64,000 nt of DNA from Mesobacillus jeotgali (GTDB lineage Bacteria > Bacillota > Bacilli > Bacillales > Cytobacillaceae), in the NCBI RefSeq assembly GCF_002874535.1, contig NZ_CP025025.1, forward strand, positions 775,839 through 839,838. The letters run 5' to 3'. Of this stretch, positions 1-8,808 are shown one piece after another. The first letter of the stretch is position 1; the number at the start of each line of letters is the position of its first letter. The notes under the pieces were generated by a model. It was given only the letters and a program-made list of their open reading frames with translations, was not told the origin of the DNA and searched no databases. The translations under genes and the position numbers were made by a program.

Positions 1-133
1 TGTGGAATTCAACCTCATTTCCGTTTTCCTTGATGGAAGCGAGCGTTTTGTTGTTCATCATGACAGATTTGTTTTTTATATGTTGTGATTTCAAGTGTTC
101 CAGGGGAGCGCCCATTAGTTTCAGAGTAAGCAT
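1..133 (-). CDS. Hypothetical protein, 3' part beyond the window edge
   Basis: A minus-strand reading frame opens with ATG at 133 after a clear ribosome-binding site (AAAGGAGATTGTT before the ATG) and runs without a stop to the window edge, giving 44 visible residues that begin MLTLKLMGAPLEHLK. The visible part is rich in Lys and Asn and has no signal peptide or membrane segment. I do not recognise the family. It is divergent from the dynamin-like gene. A longer overlapping minus-strand frame (15-401) lacks a ribosome-binding site and was not preferred. Confidence 0.55.
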   Translation of the reverse strand, partial: MLTLKLMGAPLEHLKSQHIKNKSVMMNNKTLASIKENGNEVEFH

Positions 134-508
134 AACAATCTCCTTTTTCGGTCGTAATGTTACCTTCATTATAATGATTTTGCCCTATCTGCGGTGTGAC
201 AAACTTCATTACTTCCCCATAAAACCTAGTTTTAGTTCGAAAGATATAGGTAGAGGCATTTTTCGACAAAAACTGGCAAAAAACTGGTTCATTTATTAAA
301 AAGATTACAAATTTTGCAGTGCTTGTAGCAAAACTGAAAGCTGGCTGAAATCTTGAATGAAAAATAGTTTGATAGAATACAATGATAAGGTTTGAGGGCA
401 AGCCGCAATAGGGAAAAAGAACAGTTAGCTAATACAAATTTTTAATGCCTGAAGGAGTCCGAAGGCTCTTTTTTTGAATTGATTATTATGAGAAGTCGGA
501 GGAAAGTC
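134..508. other. Divergent intergenic region without a gene
   Basis: This AT-rich gap separates two divergent genes. A TATAAT-like hexamer lies on the minus strand near 168-174 and could be the -10 of the upstream partial gene, but no matching -35 was found. A T-run at 470-476 follows a poor hairpin. No coding sequence is supported here. Confidence 0.4.
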
Positions 509-3253
509 ATGACATTTGAAGAGCAATTAATCAAAAAGTCGTATTTTGAAACTTATATGGAATCAGGAAACAGGACACATCCTGTTCATGTTCTCGGGGA
601 GCTTTACCTTGAAGAGCAAAAGAATGATATGCCAGATTTGTCGTATATCCGTTTTGCTCAGGGAGAGGTTTATTTTCACAATAAAGATTTTGAAGCGGCG
701 ATTTTTAAGTGGGAGAACATTACAAATGAATTCGAGCCATGGGCGAAAAAGAACATGGGTGATGCCTTCCTTGAACTTGGTTTGCTTACTTCCGCGGAGG
801 AGCTGTACCTGTCGATTGAAACAGAGAGCAATGTGCTTAAAATCGAGAGTGGCCTTCAGCTTTTATCTCTCTACATAGAGCAGGGAAAGCTTGAAAAAGC
901 GGTTGCTGTCATCAAGAAGTCAGTGTCACTTGATCCAGATTATCCTGGCGTAACGGAGATTGCCCGCGCTTTCTTTGAAGAGCACCAGGACTGGGATAAT
1001 GCAGTCGAGCTGGCAGTCAATGAAGGGGTTCGCACCGGTTCGCCTAAGTGGTTCGACGTTTTGAATCAATATGTAGAACAGGGGCATACCGCTCAGTTCG
1101 CACCAGATTATTTTAACGAAGCATTATCTGTTCTTTTCCAGGTGGACAGAGGCCGGTTTGAACAGTTGGCAGTATCCCTGTGGGAAAGCTATAAGGGTCA
1201 AAGTTCATACATGACATGGCTAAGGGAATTCAACCAATTATTCAGCGGGATGGACGGAAATAGAAAAGATGGATGGACCCATCTGTCAGCGGTCTATCAG
1301 GACACATATTTCGAGTTGATTAACGGCGATCGATTAATCAAGGAAATTTCACCGTTGATCCCTGAATTGCTTACCAATTGGCTGAAAATCACAAGTCCTG
1401 TCAACAGTCTTGTATCGGCATCATCCATTATTGCGTGGAATGAGGTATTTCCAGGGACCATCACCTCGTCCGCGATTCACGATGCCGAAAATCTAGTGCT
1501 CAATTCGCGCGAGTACCATGATGGATATGAGGATAGCATGCAGCTGTTCAAGACGATCATTGAATGGGCTGGAAATCATGAGATAGAGGTCGGCAACCGG
1601 ATTAAGTGGATGGTCCAGGAGTTGCAGGAATCCAATGTTCATAATCTGTTGATCGCTGGTATAACTGGCAATGGGAAGTCCTCATTCGTCAATACCATTG
1701 TTGGGGAAGAGTTGATCACCGCACCAACTGCTGCTGTCATCCGTTTCAAGAATGAAGAGAATCCGGAAATCCAAGAAATTACCGATACAGACGTCCGCCG
1801 GATCACGGATATAGAGGATTTCAAGGAAGCGGCAGGAGTTCGCCGCCAGACTCATAAGAATGAAACAATCATTGATTTCAAGGCAGAGTTCCCATTCTTG
1901 AGGGAACACGAATTAGCATTGATTGATACTCCAGGGATAAACAGTAATAACTATGACAAGCATCCGTTGTACAATTACTTGAGATTTGCTGATGGTCTGC
2001 TTTTCGTGCTCAATGCGAATGATCCTTTTACGGAAAAAGAAAAGGAAATCCTCTCGAAAATTTCAGAGTACTTCCCGGATCTGCCTATACATTTCTTGTT
2101 GAATAAAATAGATGTGATATACAGTCAGCAGGAGGCAATTGATGTTTTTGACCAGACATTGGCTGAAATCAGTCAATACTATCCTGATTCGAAAATGTTT
2201 GCTTTCTCATCTAACTATGATAAGGGTAAGCAACTGAGGGATTTCTCTGATTTCATACAAACTAATAGAAGCACAGTCGACTTCGAGCAAGAGCGTACCG
2301 CAAAACTGCAATTCTTCGTCAGAAGGGCGATCACGTATTTGCTCGATAAACGAATTGAAATTGAGAATAACCATACTGAATCAATCAGCTGGAACGAGGA
2401 AATGGTGAGCAAGCTTAATGGCGCGATCAACCAGCTGGGAGATATTGAAGAAGAGAAGTCAAGTTCCATCCAGAAGTCATACCGAAAAATCAAGGATGAA
2501 ACCCGTGCGGAAATCATTGAGAAGATTCCTGAATTATTGCGTGGGTGCTCGGAATTAGTGACGGAGGACAGCGATTTCGGAAATATCCATGCTGAAATGG
2601 ATGAAGAAATGAACAAGAGAATCCAGGAATATCTCGATGGAACCGTACTGCCGAAATTCCATAAAGATTTACGAGGGTGGATTCAACATTCAAAGGACGA
2701 ATTCGACCAAAGCCAAAACTACTTGAATGAAATGGCCGAGGGCTTTAACTCCATGTATGGAGATGAAAGGATCAGCCTCGACTGTGATTTCAGAGTACTA
2801 GATGACTGGCGCCGTGATGCTGACCGGATGACGAACGGTGTCCACTATGAAAAGGTCAACATCATGAATCGCTCGACGCCGCAGCAATTTTTCTTGAAAA
2901 GCGCCGGCAAGCTGCTTGGGGTGCTTCCGCAAAACAATGCGATGCTTTATAACCGCTACAAAACATATCTCGAGACTGAAGATTATTATGAAATCGGCGT
3001 AACCATTGCGAAAAGATTTCTGCAGCAATTCGAGATTTTCGAAAAATCGATTGAGCGTGATGTGAATCTGTTCTTCAAAAACCCATTCAACGTTCTTGAA
3101 GTTGCAGTAGAAGAAGCAAAATCCGAAATCGAATATGGAAAAAACGAACTTGAAAAAATGAGAATTAACCCTGAACTTTACCGTGACCCATTGACACTTT
3201 ATGAAGTAAAACTTCGCCAGTACGAATGGATGACTGCGGCAGGCAGGGGCTGA
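509..3253 (+). CDS. TPR-repeat dynamin-like GTPase
   Basis: A 914-residue protein with two parts. Residues 1 to about 370 resemble TPR or SEL-type helical repeats (for example the YIRFAQGEVYF and AKKNMGDAFLELG stretches). Residues from about 380 form a dynamin-superfamily GTPase: P-loop GITGNGKSS from residue 384, switch DTPG at 473-476 and the guanine-specificity motif NKID at 532-535. Helical, coiled-coil-prone sequence follows, as expected for the stalk of bacterial dynamin-like proteins, which bind and remodel membranes. The ATG at 509 is preferred over an upstream in-frame start at 479 because TCGGAGGAAAGTC lies directly before it. It is monocistronic, with a terminator after it. The GTPase call is firm; the cellular role is not known. 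Confidence 0.85.
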   Translation: MTFEEQLIKKSYFETYMESGNRTHPVHVLGELYLEEQKNDMPDLSYIRFAQGEVYFHNKDFEAAIFKWENITNEFEPWAKKNMGDAFLELGLLTSAEELYLSIETESNVLKIESGLQLLSLYIEQGKLEKAVAVIKKSVSLDPDYPGVTEIARAFFEEHQDWDNAVELAVNEGVRTGSPKWFDVLNQYVEQGHTAQFAPDYFNEALSVLFQVDRGRFEQLAVSLWESYKGQSSYMTWLREFNQLFSGMDGNRKDGWTHLSAVYQDTYFELINGDRLIKEISPLIPELLTNWLKITSPVNSLVSASSIIAWNEVFPGTITSSAIHDAENLVLNSREYHDGYEDSMQLFKTIIEWAGNHEIEVGNRIKWMVQELQESNVHNLLIAGITGNGKSSFVNTIVGEELITAPTAAVIRFKNEENPEIQEITDTDVRRITDIEDFKEAAGVRRQTHKNETIIDFKAEFPFLREHELALIDTPGINSNNYDKHPLYNYLRFADGLLFVLNANDPFTEKEKEILSKISEYFPDLPIHFLLNKIDVIYSQQEAIDVFDQTLAEISQYYPDSKMFAFSSNYDKGKQLRDFSDFIQTNRSTVDFEQERTAKLQFFVRRAITYLLDKRIEIENNHTESISWNEEMVSKLNGAINQLGDIEEEKSSSIQKSYRKIKDETRAEIIEKIPELLRGCSELVTEDSDFGNIHAEMDEEMNKRIQEYLDGTVLPKFHKDLRGWIQHSKDEFDQSQNYLNEMAEGFNSMYGDERISLDCDFRVLDDWRRDADRMTNGVHYEKVNIMNRSTPQQFFLKSAGKLLGVLPQNNAMLYNRYKTYLETEDYYEIGVTIAKRFLQQFEIFEKSIERDVNLFFKNPFNVLEVAVEEAKSEIEYGKNELEKMRINPELYRDPLTLYEVKLRQYEWMTAAGRG

Positions 3254-3257
3254 TTGT

Positions 3258-3293
3258 AAAAAGAAGATTCCCAAATATGGGGATCTTCTTTTT
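3258..3293 (+). terminator. Rho-independent terminator
   Basis: GAAGATTCCC and GGGGATCTTC form a stem followed by TTTTTT, directly after the dynamin-like gene. Confidence 0.8.
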
Positions 3294-3393
3294 TAAGCAT
3301 GAAAATTAAATTTTCAAAATAATATTGACAATATGAGTATAGGAGTTTAAAGTAAACTTTATCAATTTGCAACATTAACTAAATAAAGAAATT

Positions 3394-3562
3394 CTCTTAT
3401 CAAGAGTGGCAGAGGGACTGGCCCTATGACGCCCAGCAACCGTTCCAAATGGAATTGGTGCTAAATCCTGCAAAACATTTATTTGTTTTGAAAGATAAGA
3501 GAGGAATCCGACATTTGTATTCTATTGCGTTTGAAACCTCTCTTTTCTGGAGAGGTTTTTTT
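3394..3562 (+). promoter_or_regulatory. SAM-I (S-box) riboswitch with terminator
   Basis: The core AGAGTGGCAGAGGGACTGG, then CCCTATGACGCCCAGCAACC, is the conserved S-box sequence. P1 is CTCTTATC (3394-3401) with GATAAGAG (3494-3501). Downstream, AACCTCTC and GAGAGGTT followed by T7 form the terminator (3535-3562). The P1 3' side extends into AAGAGAGG (3497-3504), which is exactly complementary to CCTCTCTT (3537-3544), so the antiterminator can be read directly. By family knowledge SAM binding favours termination, so the downstream importer should be made when SAM is low. Confidence 0.95.
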
Positions 3563-3604
3563 ATTTGTGTTAGTCAGGCAGATTAATCAAAGGGGGAAAT
3601 TAAG

Positions 3605-4702
3605 ATGAAAAAAGGAATTAAAAAAGTATTATTAAGTGCAATTGCTTCAGCTTTGCTGCTGACAGGCTGCGGCGGGGGAGAGACGAAGACTGCCAGTGGT
3701 CCTGTTGAAGGAGTTCCGGAGCGGTTTGCCAAAGGTGAGGAAGTCAAAATCAAAGTCATCCGCAAGATTGGCGGAGACGACCATACTGCGCAATTTTTGG
3801 CCGGAGCGAAGGCAGAAGGGGAAGCGCTCGGCTTCAAGGTAGACGTCTTCACGGCGAATGGGGACACAGCTAAATTTCATGATGCAATCAATCAGGGGCT
3901 CCAGCAGGACTATGATGGATTCATCATTTCCCATGGTGATGACGCAGCTACAGTAGAAGATGTGAAAAAATTAGTGCAAAAAGGCAAAAGTGTCGTAACT
4001 TTCGATTCAAATCCGGATCTGGCTCAGGTCGAAGGAGTCACACTTACATCCCAGGATGATGAGGCTCTCGCAACGCAGGCACTGGATCAGCTTGTGAAGG
4101 ACCAAAATGGAGAAGCGAATATCGTGTACCTATGGGTCGATGGCTTCCCGCCAATGGTCAGAAGAAATAAAGTTTACCAGGAAACCTTGAAGGCGAATCC
4201 AGGAATCAAAGAGGTTGACAGATTCGGAGTAGCGGCTGCAGATACAAGCGTCCAGACACAAAACGCAGTGTCCGCTATGTTGAACAAGCATCCAAAAGGA
4301 GAAATTGACGCGATCTTCGCAACATGGGATGCTTTTGCGATCGGCGCAGCTCGTGCCATTAAGGAAGCTGGCCGAGATGAAATCAAGATTTACGGAATCG
4401 ATGTATCCAATGCTGACCTGCAGGAAATCCAGGGAGAAGGCAACCCATGGAAATACACGGCCGCCGTTGATCCAAAGCTGATTGGGGAAGTGAATATGAG
4501 ATTGTTGGCAAAAAAACTGGCTGGTGAAGAAACACCGGCAACCTACGATCTTGAAGCATCACTTATTTCACAGGATCAGCTTCAGCAGTCAAAAAATCCG
4601 GTAAATATGGTCAATCTTGCTGAAATCATCGAAGGCTGGGGCAAATCCGATGCGTTTTTGGAAGATTGGATGGAGAAATTGAAAGATCATTACAAAAAAT
4701 AA
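3605..4702 (+). CDS. Sugar-type ABC importer, substrate-binding lipoprotein
   Basis: A 365-residue protein with an N-terminal signal and lipobox LLLTGC (lipidated Cys22), then a type-I periplasmic-binding fold of the ribose/LsrB class (Peripla_BP_4), with the usual AQFLAGAKAEGEALGF and AIFATWDAFAIGAARA stretches. It should be anchored outside the membrane and deliver substrate to the ATPase and permease encoded next. The start has AAAGGGGG upstream. The S-box riboswitch directly ahead places the importer in methionine/SAM metabolism. A sulfur-containing ribose derivative such as methylthioribose is a reasonable guess for the substrate, but the sequence alone does not show it. Confidence 0.85.
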   Translation: MKKGIKKVLLSAIASALLLTGCGGGETKTASGPVEGVPERFAKGEEVKIKVIRKIGGDDHTAQFLAGAKAEGEALGFKVDVFTANGDTAKFHDAINQGLQQDYDGFIISHGDDAATVEDVKKLVQKGKSVVTFDSNPDLAQVEGVTLTSQDDEALATQALDQLVKDQNGEANIVYLWVDGFPPMVRRNKVYQETLKANPGIKEVDRFGVAAADTSVQTQNAVSAMLNKHPKGEIDAIFATWDAFAIGAARAIKEAGRDEIKIYGIDVSNADLQEIQGEGNPWKYTAAVDPKLIGEVNMRLLAKKLAGEETPATYDLEASLISQDQLQQSKNPVNMVNLAEIIEGWGKSDAFLEDWMEKLKDHYKK

Positions 4703-4727
4703 TAAAATACTTCTCTTAATTTTAGGC

Positions 4728-4852
4728 GTTAATAATTTTATTGGCGATTTCCGAAATTTATTGGCGATTTTCGCATGTTTATTGGCGATTTCAGAAATAT
4801 ATTGGCGAAAACCACTAGTTTATTGGCGATTTCACAATTTTAATGGCGAATT
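4728..4852 (+). repeat. Intergenic array of 20-21 bp units, TTTATTGGCG type
   Basis: Six imperfect copies with core TTTATTGGCG followed by a variable AT-rich half; spacing between cores is 20, 21, 20, 21 and 21 bp. It lies inside an operon, between the binding-protein gene and the ATPase gene. The reverse complement, CGCCAATAAA, is the core of the arrays at 25.3 and 36.4 kb. Confidence 0.85.
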
Positions 4853-4890
4853 GGAAATTCCGCACGATTTTTTCCAGTTCCGCCACTCGA

Positions 4891-4923
4891 AGCAGACACT
4901 CTCAAACTAAAGAGAGTGTCTGC
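4891..4923 (+). terminator. 13-bp hairpin between binding-protein and ATPase genes
   Basis: AGCAGACACTCTC pairs perfectly with GAGAGTGTCTGCT around an 8-nt loop, followed by only TTTG. It may be a partial terminator or a 3' stabilising hairpin, which would give more binding protein than ATPase and permease, a common arrangement in ABC operons. Confidence 0.6.
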
Positions 4924-4953
4924 TTTGCAGATTGATAGAGAGGAGGCCACGGG

Positions 4954-6450
4954 ATGAAACTTCAAATGAAAAACATCAGTATTGAGTTTCCGGGAGTGCG
5001 AGCGTTGAATAACGTAAATTTCAGCACAGAAACAGGCATGATCCATGCGTTGATTGGCGCGAATGGAGCGGGAAAATCGACGTTAATGAAGGTGCTTTCT
5101 GGTGCCCACGATCATTACACAGGGGAAATCCAGCTCGATGGCAAGAGTGTCGAAATCAGGACACCAGCTGATGCACAAAAACTCGGCATCCAGACGGTCT
5201 ACCAGGAGGTTGATACAGCCATCATCCCATCGTTGACAGTGGCTGAAAATATCATGCTCAACCAAACGGTGCAGGAGATGGGCCAACAGCACTGGATGAA
5301 TTGGAAGGAGCTTTTCAAAAAGGCCGAGTCGATCCTATCCAACATGAACCTTCACATTCCTGTAAAAAAGCTTGCCGGGGAACTGACGCTTGCTGAGAAA
5401 CAGCTGGTCCTGATTGCCCGGGCAATTTCAAGTGATTGCTCATTCTTAATCCTTGATGAACCAACCGCTCCTCTCAGTCATACAGAAACATCTGTATTGT
5501 TCCGGATTGTCAGGGACTTGGCTAAAAGGGATGTTGGCATCATCTTCATCTCCCATCGGATGCCGGAAATCTTTGAATTATGTGATGAGATTACGATCAT
5601 GCGAAATGGCGAACTGGTCATGAAAAAAGCTATTCCTGAAGTCGACACTCACCAGGTTATTGAATACATGCTCGGCCAGAAGCTGGAAGATCAATTCCCG
5701 CCAAGGGTCAGCACGTTCGGAGATACTCTCCTGGAAGTCGAAGGCTTAAAAGATGGAGATAAAGTGAAAAATGCTTCACTTCATGTAAGAGCAGGGGAAA
5801 TCGTCGGGCTTGCCGGCCTGGTCGGGGCAGGAAAGACAGAACTGTGCAAATTGCTGTTTGGCGCGGCACCTGCCAAGAGCGGAAGCGTTAAGTTAAAAGG
5901 GGAAATCCTTAAGCTGACGAGCCCCCATGCTGCTGTAAGAAGCGGTTTGGCCCTTGTTCCAGAAGAACGGCGAAAGGAAGGTGTGCTTGTTGCCGAATCG
6001 GTCACTTCCAATCTTACAGCAGTCAACCTCAAGAAATTCACTGGAGTATGGAGCTTTATCGACCGACGGGCTGAAAAGAAAACAGCACAGGAGTACATAA
6101 AGTCTCTCGGCATCAAGACACCATCGGCAACGGTCAAAGTTGAAAATCTTTCAGGCGGGAACCAGCAGAAAGTAGCGATTGGAAGGTGGCTGATTGCCGA
6201 TGCGGACGTGTATATCTTTGATGAGCCAACCAAGGGCGTGGATGTAGGCGCAAAACGGGATATCTTTGAGCTGATTGCCCAGCTTGCAGCACAAGGGAAG
6301 GGTGTCATTTATGCCTCCTCGGAGCTGTCGGAAATCGTCGGCATCACGAATCGAGTTTACGTGCTCTATGATGGTGAACCAGTCAAGGAGCTTGAAACCG
6401 CCGGAACAACAGAAGAAGAACTTTTATTTTATTCAACAGGAGGAAGATAG
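4954..6450 (+). CDS. Sugar-type ABC importer, double ATP-binding protein
   Basis: A 498-residue RbsA/LsrA-class protein with two fused ATPase domains. The first has Walker A GANGAGKST near residue 35 and Walker B LILDEPTAPLS, with an altered signature (LTLAEKQL). The second has a GLVGAGKTE P-loop, the signature LSGGNQQK and YIFDEPTKGVD. This two-domain layout is typical for ribose, galactose and AI-2 importers. The ribosome-binding site is GAGAGGAGG. It powers uptake through the permease encoded 1 nt downstream. Transcription most likely starts at the S-box leader and passes through the repeat array and hairpin. Confidence 0.9.
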   Translation: MKLQMKNISIEFPGVRALNNVNFSTETGMIHALIGANGAGKSTLMKVLSGAHDHYTGEIQLDGKSVEIRTPADAQKLGIQTVYQEVDTAIIPSLTVAENIMLNQTVQEMGQQHWMNWKELFKKAESILSNMNLHIPVKKLAGELTLAEKQLVLIARAISSDCSFLILDEPTAPLSHTETSVLFRIVRDLAKRDVGIIFISHRMPEIFELCDEITIMRNGELVMKKAIPEVDTHQVIEYMLGQKLEDQFPPRVSTFGDTLLEVEGLKDGDKVKNASLHVRAGEIVGLAGLVGAGKTELCKLLFGAAPAKSGSVKLKGEILKLTSPHAAVRSGLALVPEERRKEGVLVAESVTSNLTAVNLKKFTGVWSFIDRRAEKKTAQEYIKSLGIKTPSATVKVENLSGGNQQKVAIGRWLIADADVYIFDEPTKGVDVGAKRDIFELIAQLAAQGKGVIYASSELSEIVGITNRVYVLYDGEPVKELETAGTTEEELLFYSTGGR

Positions 6451-6451
6451 G

Positions 6452-7456
6452 ATGGAAGCGAAACTCCCATTTCAGCAAGAACCAACGCAAAAAAAGACAT
6501 TCGAATTGTTCCAGTTCCTATATAAATATGGGACGATTTTGACAATCTTTGTCCTGGTCGCCATCTTCGCGGCAGCGAATCCTTCTTTTATCAACGGCGA
6601 TAATGTCATTAATATACTCCGTTCGATTTCAATCGTTACAATAATCGCGATTGGCATCACCATATCGCTGACAGTTGATGGCTTTGATTTATCCGTCGGC
6701 TCTGTCGCATCCTTGTCCAACGCCATCGTCATCTCGATGTTTGTCTGGTTCTCGCAAAACACTCTGATTGCGGTATTATCAGCGATCGCCGCCGCCTTGA
6801 TTGTAGGGACACTCAATTCATTGATGATCTTGAAGCTGAAGATTCCGGACATGCTGATGACACTGGCGATGATGTTCATCATCCAGGGAACAGCGCTGAC
6901 TTATACGAAGGGCGCGACGGTTTCGGAGAATATGATTCTGTCTGATGGAAGTTTTTCCACAGGAACAATCAGCCCATTTTTCGCTAAAATAGGGCAGGTT
7001 CCGTGGATCATCCTGATCATGGCGATCGCCGTCATAATTGTCCATATATTCCTGACATACACAAAACATGGCCGCTATATGTATGTGATTGGCGGCAATA
7101 AAGAAGCGGCCAGGCTTTCAGGCATTCCAGTCAACCGCTATAAAACAGCAGCCTACCTGCTATCAGCTTTATTCGCGGCAATTGGCGGGATTGTTTTGGC
7201 CTCCCGTGTCATGACTGCAGAAATCAATGCAGGTTCTCCTTATCTGATGGATTCAGTGGCCGCTGCTTTTATTGGGTTTTCCGTTCTTGGAGCTGGCAAG
7301 CCAAACGCATTCGGTACATTCGTCGGGGCGGTGTTAATCGGCATTTTGCAAAATGGTCTTGTGATGATGTCGGTCCCGTATTATGCGATGGATATCGTGA
7401 AGGGTACAGTACTTGCATTTGCCCTTGGCATCACCTATTACAAGCAGAAACTTTAG
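6452..7456 (+). CDS. Sugar-type ABC importer, permease (RbsC-like)
   Basis: A 334-residue polytopic membrane protein of the branched-chain/ribose permease superfamily, with about 8-10 hydrophobic segments and conserved motifs such as DGFDLSVGSVASLSN and the EAARLSGI loop that contacts the ATPase. The ATG at 6452 follows CAGGAGGAAGATAGG and starts 1 nt after the ATPase stop codon; an in-frame upstream extension to 6275 overlaps the ATPase and is rejected. It forms the membrane channel of the S-box-controlled importer. Confidence 0.9.
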   Translation: MEAKLPFQQEPTQKKTFELFQFLYKYGTILTIFVLVAIFAAANPSFINGDNVINILRSISIVTIIAIGITISLTVDGFDLSVGSVASLSNAIVISMFVWFSQNTLIAVLSAIAAALIVGTLNSLMILKLKIPDMLMTLAMMFIIQGTALTYTKGATVSENMILSDGSFSTGTISPFFAKIGQVPWIILIMAIAVIIVHIFLTYTKHGRYMYVIGGNKEAARLSGIPVNRYKTAAYLLSALFAAIGGIVLASRVMTAEINAGSPYLMDSVAAAFIGFSVLGAGKPNAFGTFVGAVLIGILQNGLVMMSVPYYAMDIVKGTVLAFALGITYYKQKL

Positions 7457-7497
7457 AGGGGCAGTTACATCGGTGATAAATTCGTCACTGCAAGATC

Positions 7498-7530
7498 AAC
7501 AGGATATAGAACTTTCTATATCCTGTTTAA
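7498..7530 (+). terminator. Terminator of the importer operon
   Basis: AACAGGATATAG and CTATATCCTGTT form a perfect 12-bp stem with a 6-nt loop, followed by a short T-rich tail. Confidence 0.7.
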
Positions 7531-7597
7531 TTATGAAGGAATATTATTTTCAAAAAAGAAGTATAAACATATATGGATTTGGAGGAGGAATCCGTAA

Positions 7598-8020
7598 ATT
7601 TACAGAAAGGTCTTTATATACATATCAGAATGGATTTTATTACTAATTGTCGTTTTTTACTTTCTTATCTTTCAACTGCTATTTCTAGGGAACATCGCTG
7701 TGGTAGATAGGGTAGAAGATGCTGTCCGTTTTCCTTACAGTTATTCGTTCGTAGTTTTGGTCGTATGTATATTTTTCTATTTTTACATAAAGCATCTCCA
7801 GGGGAGCCTTTGGTACCGGAAGGTCAAGGAGTTCATATGGGGGTTGTTCTTCGGGGCTGCTGCCGTCAGCAGCCTGTTTTGGTTTTCAATGAATGTAGCA
7901 GTGTATTCAAAAGAGTTGTTGAGTAATCAAATACTTCTTGCCTCCATCTTTATAGGATCCACCCTGATGGCAGCTCAAATTGCGATCAAATTAAAAAGGG
8001 AAGGCTCAGGTACAAACTGA
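7598..8020 (+). CDS. Small membrane protein with probable ATT start
   Basis: A 140-residue frame with about four hydrophobic segments (WILLLIVVFYFLIFQLLFLG near the N-terminus, SFVVLVVCIFFYFYI, then WGLFFGAAAVSSLFWF and LLASIFIGSTLMAA). I do not recognise the family. The only conventional start (GTG at 7700) has no ribosome-binding site and would remove the first membrane segment. Instead GGAGGAGG at 7581-7588 stands 9 nt before an ATT codon at 7598, the first codon after an in-frame TAA. ATT initiation is rare but known (infC). A sequencing error or frameshift is the alternative. Confidence 0.55.
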   Translation: MYRKVFIYISEWILLLIVVFYFLIFQLLFLGNIAVVDRVEDAVRFPYSYSFVVLVVCIFFYFYIKHLQGSLWYRKVKEFIWGLFFGAAAVSSLFWFSMNVAVYSKELLSNQILLASIFIGSTLMAAQIAIKLKREGSGTN

Positions 8021-8028
8021 GCCTTTTA
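8001..8028. terminator. Bidirectional terminator between convergent genes
   Basis: AGGCTCAG (8002-8009) pairs with CTGAGCCT (8017-8024), followed by TTTT on the plus strand and preceded by A/C-rich sequence on the other. It overlaps the stop codon of the small membrane protein and can serve both convergent genes. Confidence 0.7.
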
Positions 8029-8808
8029 TCATTCCTCAAAAAATGGTTTGTTCGCGTAATAATACATCCAGCCCATCATAATCCCGCCACCTATGAGATT
8101 GCCGATCGTCACGGGAATCAGATTATGAATTACCCCGGCAAAAGTAACAGACTGTGGGTCATCGAGGACCATGCTAATCGCAAAGGTGCACATATTGGCA
8201 ATGCTGTGCTCATAGCCCGAAATGAAGAAGCAGTAGACGAAGAACACCATTGCGAACATTTTTGCTCCGTCGCCCTTCATTGACATCGGCAGGAAGAACG
8301 CCAGGCAAACGAGCCAGTTACAGAGAATTCCCCTGAAAAATAGCTCTGAAGTTGGCGCGAGTGTCTTTTTTTCAGCGACGCTTAACAAGAATCCGTTTAC
8401 GGAATTGTCATCAAACAATCCCGTTGTGTAGATCAAAAAAGCAAATGCAGCTGCGCCAATGATATTGCCGATATAGCTGTAAGCCCACATCCTGGCTACC
8501 TGCACCCAGGCCATTTTTTTCCTCAGTGCCGTAAACGTATAATAAAAGGTGTTCCCTGTGAACAGGTCACCTCCACCATAGGCAATCAGGATAATGGCGG
8601 CACCGAATGTAATGGCCGCTATAGGATAGGCAAAGGGCGAGTGTTCTACATAAAATGGATTACCCGTCTTGAACGCAACAATTACCCCAAAACCGATGAA
8701 CATCGAAGCCAGGGCAGCTCTGGCCAGATAGCGTGTTTTGCTTTGTTTAAAAATTTTGTGCTTTTTTAAGGCCAGTTTTTCGACCTCCTGCAAGGCTTGT
8801 ACTTCCAA
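8029..8808 (-). CDS. Formate/nitrite channel (FNT family)
   Basis: A 259-residue FNT-family protein with six membrane segments. The GGGDLFTGNTFYY stretch is the conserved re-entrant loop, and SGYEHSIANM carries the conserved pore histidine. FNT proteins form pentamers that pass formate, nitrite or hydrosulfide with protons. It resembles B. subtilis YrhG and NirC proteins. The start is TTG, with GGGTGA 6 nt upstream. A nitrite reductase is encoded 11 kb away, which would fit nitrite uptake, but the genes are not linked and no Fnr site was found upstream, so the substrate remains open. Confidence 0.9.
   Translation of the reverse strand: MEVQALQEVEKLALKKHKIFKQSKTRYLARAALASMFIGFGVIVAFKTGNPFYVEHSPFAYPIAAITFGAAIILIAYGGGDLFTGNTFYYTFTALRKKMAWVQVARMWAYSYIGNIIGAAAFAFLIYTTGLFDDNSVNGFLLSVAEKKTLAPTSELFFRGILCNWLVCLAFFLPMSMKGDGAKMFAMVFFVYCFFISGYEHSIANMCTFAISMVLDDPQSVTFAGVIHNLIPVTIGNLIGGGIMMGWMYYYANKPFFEE

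Noticed and set aside
15..401. Minus-strand frame of 128 codons
   Set aside because: No ribosome-binding site; the overlapping frame starting at 133 has a strong one.
5781..6308. Minus-strand frame of 175 codons inside the ABC ATPase gene
   Set aside because: Shadow frame of a gene with all ATPase motifs; no start signals.
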